NCBI GenBank assembly: GCA_002293145.1 | Contig: DBCO01000017.1 | Location: forward strand, 1-11,300 | DNA length: 11,300 bases | From: Akkermansiaceae bacterium UBA956 | GTDB lineage: Bacteria; Verrucomicrobiota; Verrucomicrobiia; Verrucomicrobiales; Akkermansiaceae | Reading direction: 5' to 3' | Part shown: positions 7,901-11,300 of the stretch, piece by piece | Layout: each line of letters starts with the position of its first letter | Position numbering within the stretch: the first letter of the stretch is position 1 | Made by a program: the position numbers and the translations under genes | Notes under the pieces: model-generated | What the model was told of the DNA's origin: nothing | Databases searched by the model: none | Seen by the model: only the letters and a program-made list of their open reading frames with translations

Positions 7901-7999
7901 CGCAATGACCTTGAGACCGTGGGAGCAGGCTTGATTAAAATCCCCACGACAGGCCTAAAAGGCAGCTTCCGCACCGGAGCATTTCTGATGGAGCGATGA
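4994..7999 (+). CDS. Large secreted mosaic protein: cadherin-like repeats, InlB-like repeat, Ca-binding Asp repeats, PVC-type C-terminal domain
   Basis: This 1001-residue exported protein has a signal peptide (about 1-29: LLALVLLWSSTISVSQAG). Three cadherin-like beta-sandwich repeats start at 47, 145 and 243, with a period of exactly 98 residues (ANLSSL...SGTLSPSF...YTVVVTR). Residues 337-405 resemble a divergent InlB/bacterial repeat (LTATPNSGYLFGAWTGDASG...KTVGATF). Seven DxDxDGxxD-type thrombospondin-3 calcium repeats follow, at 408, 431, 453, 475, 498, 510 and 533; the fifth has Ser for the usual Gly. A putative Ig-like domain (about 553-628, LPTGLFFNAVTGVLEGKLTG) comes next. The last ~370 residues (LIGTWQVLLED... 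YSSGFGPLAAD... SFRTGAFLMER) match a C-terminal domain style I associate with large verrucomicrobial surface proteins. No membrane anchor or PEP-CTERM motif is seen. An adhesive or structural extracellular role is inferred; no enzymatic domain is evident. The ATG has a T-rich leader without a Shine-Dalgarno site. Confidence 0.87.
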   Translation: MNLKLTRKISQLLALVLLWSSTISVSQAGTGFAVTGDVTVVTRYSDANLSSLTSSSGTLSPSFSSSTASYTASVPNATSSITVTPITSNAFATVRVNGTLVTSGSASQSISLSVGSNTITVVGTAEDGTTTSTYTVVVTRISNVANLSSLALSGGTLSPAFAANTPNYTASVPNATSSITVTPSTTNAFATVRVNGTLVSSGVESQSIPLNVGSNTITVITTAQDGTTTSTYTVAVTRFSSVATLSALTLSSGTLSPSFETNTTTYSAIVANPIGSITVRPTLTATTATVKVNGTLVTSGTPSQSIPLSLGSNTISIIGTAQDDTITSTYTLTVWKYQCTLVDAGIAEGGSASISWNAVDVATLTATPNSGYLFGAWTGDASGSDNPAAVVMDSDKTVGATFVEDTRDPDSDGLTNYQEIIVRLTNPNVADSDSDGVNDGQEVIDTTNPLVADTDDDGLSDGEEKTRNTNPLAKDTDGDGLSDLEEELNTKTNPLLADTDGDSISDALEDTDNDGISNLREVTELKTDPLLVDTDADGLSDTYELIYKGSVAAFAPRIGDRLRFELRELVPQGTLKLVGALPTGLFFNAVTGVLEGKLTGKPGLVKLSIQVLNGKTVLRTIPLQFTVLAFPSGLIGTWQVLLEDANGSPQGMITTLISSPGVWSAQYDSLGTKTLRSSKGVFDLTPSMDRAAIAITFPVVSLTPAFSSSWQIDATTALAAGSYAQGTLRGFRLAKTGELPTASRQITMVIDQGEQDGYQIPAGLGWATGTLGTTGSLPLSGQLGDAQSLKTTVRLSATGQAMMWVKPYRNLNSLIGGIISLRDTGIVPQSPYTSIRNGLSWRRVADNAELSYSSGFGPLAADASVNLHNKPTSSLVFSANLGLSNSEFRNVVFDGGGLPSAEQFTAMPERFVMDSTYKLNPVALPGRVMALWQGVINSTAGSFTGTIALDASNSGILKGNASVSGVVFRRNDLETVGAGLIKIPTTGLKGSFRTGAFLMER
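5132..6001 (+). repeat. Three tandem 294-bp coding repeats (cadherin-like domains)
   Basis: Units begin at 5132, 5426 and 5720. Units 1 and 2 share exact 29-bp blocks at 5210-5238/5504-5532 and 5258-5286/5552-5580, so they come from a recent tandem duplication or have been homogenised. Unit 3 keeps the period and fold but has diverged in both DNA and protein. Repeats of this kind can expand or contract by unequal recombination and change the length of the surface stalk. Confidence 0.9.
7572..7647 (+). repeat. 76-bp direct repeat, coding copy
   Basis: This copy encodes ADASVNLHNKPTSSLVFSAN and the following few residues, inside the C-terminal domain of the 1001-residue protein. It is 74/76 identical to 3053-3128. 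It lies inside an intact domain and in frame, so it is closer to the source state and the upstream copy is the relic. Confidence 0.9.
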
Positions 8000-8101
8000 G
8001 GTTTAAGAAGGGGGGATGCTTTGATGTTTGATACGAGGGAAAGAGATGATTTCTCTTTCCCTTGATCAGTGAGGCGGGAATTCCGACGATTCAGTGATCG
8101 A
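8000..8101. other. Convergent intergenic gap
   Basis: The gap separates the end of the plus-strand secreted-protein gene from the end of the minus-strand epimerase gene. Apart from the hairpin at 8036-8062, I see no coding or regulatory signal. Confidence 0.8.
8036..8062. terminator. Hairpin between convergent genes, probable bidirectional terminator
   Basis: AGGGAAAGAGA (8036-8046) and TCTCTTTCCCT (8052-8062) form a perfect 11-bp stem around a 5-base loop. The stem sits between two genes that converge on it. Neither strand carries a long T-run after the stem, so strict Rho-independent termination is uncertain. Its position 36 bp after one stop codon and 39 bp after the other strongly suggests a transcription end. 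Confidence 0.7.
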
Positions 8102-9022
8102 TCAAGCAGTCACGCTGCGGAAATAATCCATCGTTTGCGCAAGGCCTTCTTCTAACGAAAATTGTGGCGCCCAGCCTGCAGCGCGCAGTTTATCCGAGCT
8201 TGCGCGTGAGTGGCGGACATCGCCGGCGCGTTCGGGAAGATGCACGATCTTCGAGGTGCTGCCAGCTTCGCGGATGATTTTCTCGGCGAGATCTTGGATG
8301 GTGATTTGACCACCGTAGCCTGCATTGAAGGTGCCGTGAATGTCGTTGAGCGCGGCAAAGGCGAGGGCACCTACGATGTCTTTGACGAAGATGAAATCGC
8401 GAGTGGCACCGCCATCACCGAAGATCGTAATGTCCTCATTTTTCAGAGCTTTTTCCATGAAAATCGGCACGGCAGCCGCATATGCTCCTTTGGGATCTTG
8501 GCGTGGGCCGAAGACATTGAAGAAGCGGATCGAAGTACTGGCGATTTTGCCCTCACGACGGAACATTTCGAGGTAGTATTCGCCATCGAGCTTGGTCACG
8601 GCATAGGGACTCTTGGGCTCGGGCACCATGGTCTCGAGTTTTGGCACCGTCGGGTTGTCACCGTAGATTGCGGCGGAGGAGGCGAGAACGATTTTTTTCA
8701 CACCAGCTGCTGAAGCTTCTTCGAGCACGTTGAGCAGACCATGCACGTTGATGTCAACGCATTCACTGGGCTTGCTCATCGATTCTGGCACGCTCACCAG
8801 CGCGGCCATGTGGAAGATGTAGTCGATGCCTAGCACCGCCTCGCGCACGAGAGCACGATCGGTGATCGATCCTTCGATCACGTTGGCATGGAGTCCGTTG
8901 AGGTTTTTCGCGTATCCTGTGCGGTAGTTATCCAGCACACGGATTTCGCTCGCGATCGATTGGAAATGTTCTGCGATGTGTGAACCAATGAATCCGGAGC
9001 CGCCGGTGATGAGAATCTTCAT
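8102..9022 (-). CDS. NAD-dependent sugar-nucleotide epimerase (extended SDR family)
   Basis: This 306-residue protein is a complete extended short-chain dehydrogenase/reductase of the UDP-glucose/UDP-HexNAc 4-epimerase type, acting in the cytoplasm on an NDP-sugar. Visible features are the Rossmann loop TGGSGFIGSH (6-15), an acidic residue at the end of beta-2 (VLDNYRTG, D31), HMAALVSVPES (71-81), the catalytic Ser region LASSAAIYG (113-121), the YxxxK pair Y140/K144 (SPYAVTK) and the substrate segment RFFNVFGPRQDP (166-177). The late motif GDGGATRDFIFVKD (202-215) is also present. It is the last gene of a three-gene minus-strand operon and starts 17 bp after the kinase stop. With a kinase and a nucleotidyltransferase upstream, it would epimerise the NDP-sugar they make. 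The exact sugar, and whether it is a 4-epimerase, cannot be read from the sequence. Confidence 0.9.
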   Translation of the reverse strand: MKILITGGSGFIGSHIAEHFQSIASEIRVLDNYRTGYAKNLNGLHANVIEGSITDRALVREAVLGIDYIFHMAALVSVPESMSKPSECVDINVHGLLNVLEEASAAGVKKIVLASSAAIYGDNPTVPKLETMVPEPKSPYAVTKLDGEYYLEMFRREGKIASTSIRFFNVFGPRQDPKGAYAAAVPIFMEKALKNEDITIFGDGGATRDFIFVKDIVGALAFAALNDIHGTFNAGYGGQITIQDLAEKIIREAGSTSKIVHLPERAGDVRHSRASSDKLRAAGWAPQFSLEEGLAQTMDYFRSVTA

Positions 9023-9039
9023 GACGTAGAGAAAATGTG

Positions 9040-10143
9040 TTAGGCGTTCGCAAATGTCGTGGCGACAAGGTCTTCGAGCTCGGGCATGCGATTTTCGAGT
9101 GCTTGCACGAAGGCGAATTGGTTGCGGCAGCGGTCGATGTTTTGGCTCGGGCGCTTGATCTTAAAGTAGACATCGCCTTGCAAATAATCGGTGAGGAAAC
9201 GAATGCCGCACTCGAGCGTGAGCAGTTTGCCAGCATAGGCAAGGTGGTTTTTCTCGGCCTCGTTGAGGAAGGTCGCGGAGCGGGTGTAGCCGCTGACGAG
9301 TGCTTGGAACATGTCCAATTTCAAATCCATGCCTGTGAGGTCAGTGGCGTCTTCCGCGAGCTTGGGCACTGCAGTGCGAACCATGTCGCCGAAGTCATAA
9401 AGCGCAGAGCCCGGCATGGTGGTATCGAGATCGATCACGCAGACACCTTCCGCGGTGACATCGTCGAGCAATACGTTGTTGAGCTTGGTGTCATTGTGTG
9501 TGACGCGCTCGGGGATTTCGCCCGATGCAATCAAATCGACAATGCGTGAGCAGTCCGCCTCGTGAGCACGGACGAAATCAATCTCGGCGGCAACCTCTGC
9601 GGCGCGCTGGTGGCTATCAGACTCCAAGGCAACGAGAAATGCCTCAAAGCGATTGCGCGTGTGGTGGAAATGCGGGATCGTCTCATGCAAACGCTCGCCC
9701 GGTAGACCTGCGGCGAGTTTTTGGAATTCGCCAAAGGCTCGTGCTGCTTGGTAGGCTTGCTCGGTAGTCTCTAACACATCGTAGCCGCGAGCACGTTCGA
9801 TGAAAGCATAGGTGCGCCAGCAGTTGCCATCTGCATCGATCGCATAAGGCTTGCCATCGCGAGCAGGAATGCAAGTCAGCGTGCGACGATAGGCTTCTGG
9901 ATGTCCTTGCTCGAGCAACAATTGCAAGCTATGCCGCGTGACTCGATCGACATTTTCCATCAGTTGCACAGGGTTTTTGAAAACGTTGTGATTGATGCGT
10001 TGATGAATGTAGCGCAGGCGCTGACCCGCTGCGTCATACCACGCGCAGTAGGTATCATTGATGTGACCCGAGCCGTAGGGATAGGCATGCACGAAGTCGG
10101 CACGCATGTCGAAAAGGGTGGAAATGTAACGGAGATTGTGCAT
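9040..10143 (-). CDS. Sugar anomeric kinase of the APH/NahK type (probable N-acetylhexosamine 1-kinase-like)
   Basis: This is a 367-residue protein of the aminoglycoside-phosphotransferase fold. An N-terminal nucleotide-binding loop, YGSGHINDTY (23-32), is followed by the IHQRINHNVFKNP segment (46-58), a typical opening for N-acetylhexosamine 1-kinase relatives. The catalytic loop is THNDTKLNNVLLD (215-227), with Asp218 as the likely base, and the metal-binding motif is VIDLDTTMPG (236-245), followed by YDFGDMVR. The length fits NahK-like enzymes. The predicted reaction is ATP-dependent phosphorylation of a free hexose or N-acetylhexosamine at C1. The gene lies 15 bp after the nucleotidyltransferase stop and 17 bp before the epimerase start, which supports use of the sugar-1-phosphate to build an NDP-sugar. 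Family membership is strong; the precise sugar is inferred by analogy with the Bifidobacterium lnp pathway. Confidence 0.85.
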   Translation of the reverse strand: MHNLRYISTLFDMRADFVHAYPYGSGHINDTYCAWYDAAGQRLRYIHQRINHNVFKNPVQLMENVDRVTRHSLQLLLEQGHPEAYRRTLTCIPARDGKPYAIDADGNCWRTYAFIERARGYDVLETTEQAYQAARAFGEFQKLAAGLPGERLHETIPHFHHTRNRFEAFLVALESDSHQRAAEVAAEIDFVRAHEADCSRIVDLIASGEIPERVTHNDTKLNNVLLDDVTAEGVCVIDLDTTMPGSALYDFGDMVRTAVPKLAEDATDLTGMDLKLDMFQALVSGYTRSATFLNEAEKNHLAYAGKLLTLECGIRFLTDYLQGDVYFKIKRPSQNIDRCRNQFAFVQALENRMPELEDLVATTFANA

Positions 10144-10158
10144 GAGGAAAATTTTCGG

Positions 10159-11070
10159 TTAGAGTGAAACAGGGTATTCACCTGCGTCGATCAAGGCGCG
10201 GATGTTTGCCACAACGTGCGGTTTGTCATCGGGGTAGGTGACACCGAACCACGAGCTGGTGGTTGGCAGAACAGCGCAATCAGCCTGGCCATTGTGAATG
10301 AATTCATCAACGACCGTAGGGATGTAGCACTCGGATTTTTCTTGCGTGCCGTGATCCTTGAGAAAGCGAGTGAAATGATCCTCAATGTGATGCATGAAGG
10401 CATGGCTGAAGGCCCAGAAATTCATCGAAACGATCGAGCCAGCAGGGACTTCGCGGCGGGTGCCATCGAGGTAATTTCCCATGACCACACCGTCAGCTTC
10501 GCGTTGGATTTTGACGACTTCTTCGACGCCAGACAGGAAGCCGGAATCATCGGTGCGGCAGATGCCACGGTTCACATCACCGTGATCCGACAGGGTGTTT
10601 TCCAATTGATAGCCCACCATCGCATAATGCTCTTTGCCATCGGCGGCGTGGTTGTTTTGTAGGAAGCTTGCGGCGCGCTCATAGGAGTCGCGACCGTAAA
10701 AGTCATCGGCATTGATCACGGCAAATGGCCCGTTGATCAGATCGCGTGCGGCGCGGATCGCATGAGTGGTGCCCCAGGGCTTGGTGCGACCTTCTGGAAC
10801 AGCAAAACCTGCGGGGAGGTCATCGAGCGCTTGGTACGCGTAAGCGACTTCGATTTTTCCTGAAAAACGAGCACCGATGCCCGCTTGGAATGCCTCGGCA
10901 AAATCGCGACGAATGATGAAGACCACGCGCTTGAAACCAGCGCGGATGGCATCATAGACCGAGTAGTCCAATACGGTTTCGCCATTGGGGCCCATGGGGT
11001 CCATTTGCTTCAATCCGCCGTAGCGGGAACCCATGCCGGCAGCCAAAATCAGTAGTGTAGGAGAGGACAT
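10159..11070 (-). CDS. Sugar-1-phosphate nucleotidyltransferase (GT-A nucleotidyltransferase family)
   Basis: From the ATG at 11070 this gives 303 residues starting MSSPTLLILAAGMGSRYGGL, the canonical N-terminal nucleotide-binding signature (LAAGMGSRYGG). An upstream ATG at 11112 would add 14 residues (MPDFVTRTSQHIAF) that do not fit the family start, so the shorter form is preferred. KPWGTTHAIRAARDLI (from 101) and FAVINADDFYGRD, with its metal-binding Asp residues, complete the NTP-transferase core. Later motifs include SIVSMNFWAF and SSWFGVTYPDDKP. The enzyme would join a sugar-1-phosphate to an NTP, releasing pyrophosphate. It is the first gene of the operon with the NahK-like kinase and the epimerase, which would supply its substrate and use its product. 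The nucleotide (UTP, dTTP or GTP) cannot be decided from the sequence. Confidence 0.88.
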   Translation of the reverse strand: MSSPTLLILAAGMGSRYGGLKQMDPMGPNGETVLDYSVYDAIRAGFKRVVFIIRRDFAEAFQAGIGARFSGKIEVAYAYQALDDLPAGFAVPEGRTKPWGTTHAIRAARDLINGPFAVINADDFYGRDSYERAASFLQNNHAADGKEHYAMVGYQLENTLSDHGDVNRGICRTDDSGFLSGVEEVVKIQREADGVVMGNYLDGTRREVPAGSIVSMNFWAFSHAFMHHIEDHFTRFLKDHGTQEKSECYIPTVVDEFIHNGQADCAVLPTTSSWFGVTYPDDKPHVVANIRALIDAGEYPVSL

Positions 11071-11112
11071 AAATGCGATGTGCTGCGAGGTTCTAGTCAC
11101 AAAATCTGGCAT

Positions 11113-11300
11113 TTGGCAAGCGGAGGATGAAAAAAATCTGTTTCACGAAATGAGTCAGATAAAATCGCCGTCATGATCCATTTTCCAAGGGTTTGTTGGT
11201 CATTACAAAAATCCTTCAATTTTCCCATTTGCTTATCCTTGACCCCATGGATGTGATGATCCAATATTCTTTTAATGAGTCACGAACACAATGCGTTGCA
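11113..11300. other. Upstream region of the sugar operon; possible start of a divergent gene
   Basis: These 188 bases are AT-rich and hold no complete gene. The minus-strand operon promoter must lie here, but no confident -35/-10 pair is seen. On the plus strand, an ATG at 11247 opens 18 codons to the window edge (MDVMIQYSFNESRTQCVA), which could be the start of a divergently transcribed gene; no ribosome-binding site supports it. Alternatively, TTGACC at 11239-11244 with AATATT at 11263-11268 (18-bp spacing) could be a plus-strand promoter. The two readings overlap and cannot both be right. Confidence 0.3.

Noticed and set aside
8210..8713. A 167-codon plus-strand ORF inside the epimerase gene
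   Set aside because: It is an antisense shadow; the minus strand has the complete SDR motif set.
9037..9549. A 170-codon plus-strand ORF opposite the kinase gene
   Set aside because: It is an antisense shadow over the catalytic HNDTK and IDLDTTMPG region of the kinase and has no motif of its own.
9040..10143. An aminoglycoside resistance gene
   Set aside because: The protein shares the APH fold, but its opening segment, the IDLDTTMPG motif and its operon with two NDP-sugar enzymes point to a sugar kinase.

Overview
The window looks like a chromosomal segment of a Gram-negative bacterium, most likely of the Verrucomicrobiota or the wider PVC group. This is an inference. It rests on the TonB-dependent receptor (so an outer membrane is present), the large secreted mosaic protein with thrombospondin-type-3 repeats and a C-terminal domain style I associate with Verrucomicrobiota, the SUMF1-type protein beginning with an 'AADPVVSNISAVQRAG' leader, and the near absence of clear Shine-Dalgarno sites. 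No rRNA, tRNA, CRISPR array or intact transposase was found.

Layout. Positions 1-102 are the 3' end of an unidentified plus-strand gene. Positions 128-2944 hold a two-gene unit: a TonB-dependent outer-membrane receptor and a short PepSY-type inner-membrane protein, probably for iron or siderophore uptake. Positions 2945-3344 have no intact gene. They hold a decayed chimeric relic (sequence resembling the 5' part of the next gene joined to a 76-bp fragment of the gene at 4994-7999) and a 12-bp-arm inverted repeat. Positions 3369-4577 encode a secreted SUMF1/C-type-lectin-fold protein. Its last ~45 codons have the pattern of a diversity-generating-retroelement (DGR) variable region: many NNC codons at surface positions, a sharp rise in GC, and an invariant 3' tail just before the stop. 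It is followed by a hairpin with a T-run and by a short ORF (4751-4954) resembling the truncated N-terminus of the HRDC-type DGR accessory protein. I see no reverse transcriptase, avd gene or template repeat. The locus is therefore either a remote target served in trans or the relic of a DGR cassette. Positions 4994-7999 encode a 1001-residue secreted mosaic protein: three cadherin-like repeats, an InlB-like repeat, seven calcium-type Asp repeats, a putative Ig domain and a large C-terminal domain. A strong hairpin at 8036-8062 separates it from the convergent minus-strand genes.

The minus-strand genes, from 11070 down to 8102, form a tight three-gene operon: a sugar-1-phosphate nucleotidyltransferase, a NahK-like anomeric sugar kinase and an extended-SDR NAD-dependent sugar epimerase. 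Together they could turn a free hexose or N-acetylhexosamine into a sugar-1-phosphate, then an NDP-sugar, then its epimer.

The most interesting part is 2960-4954: a hypervariable-looking binding protein, a broken DGR accessory gene, and duplicated fragments of both neighbouring secreted-protein genes, which suggest repeated recombination here.
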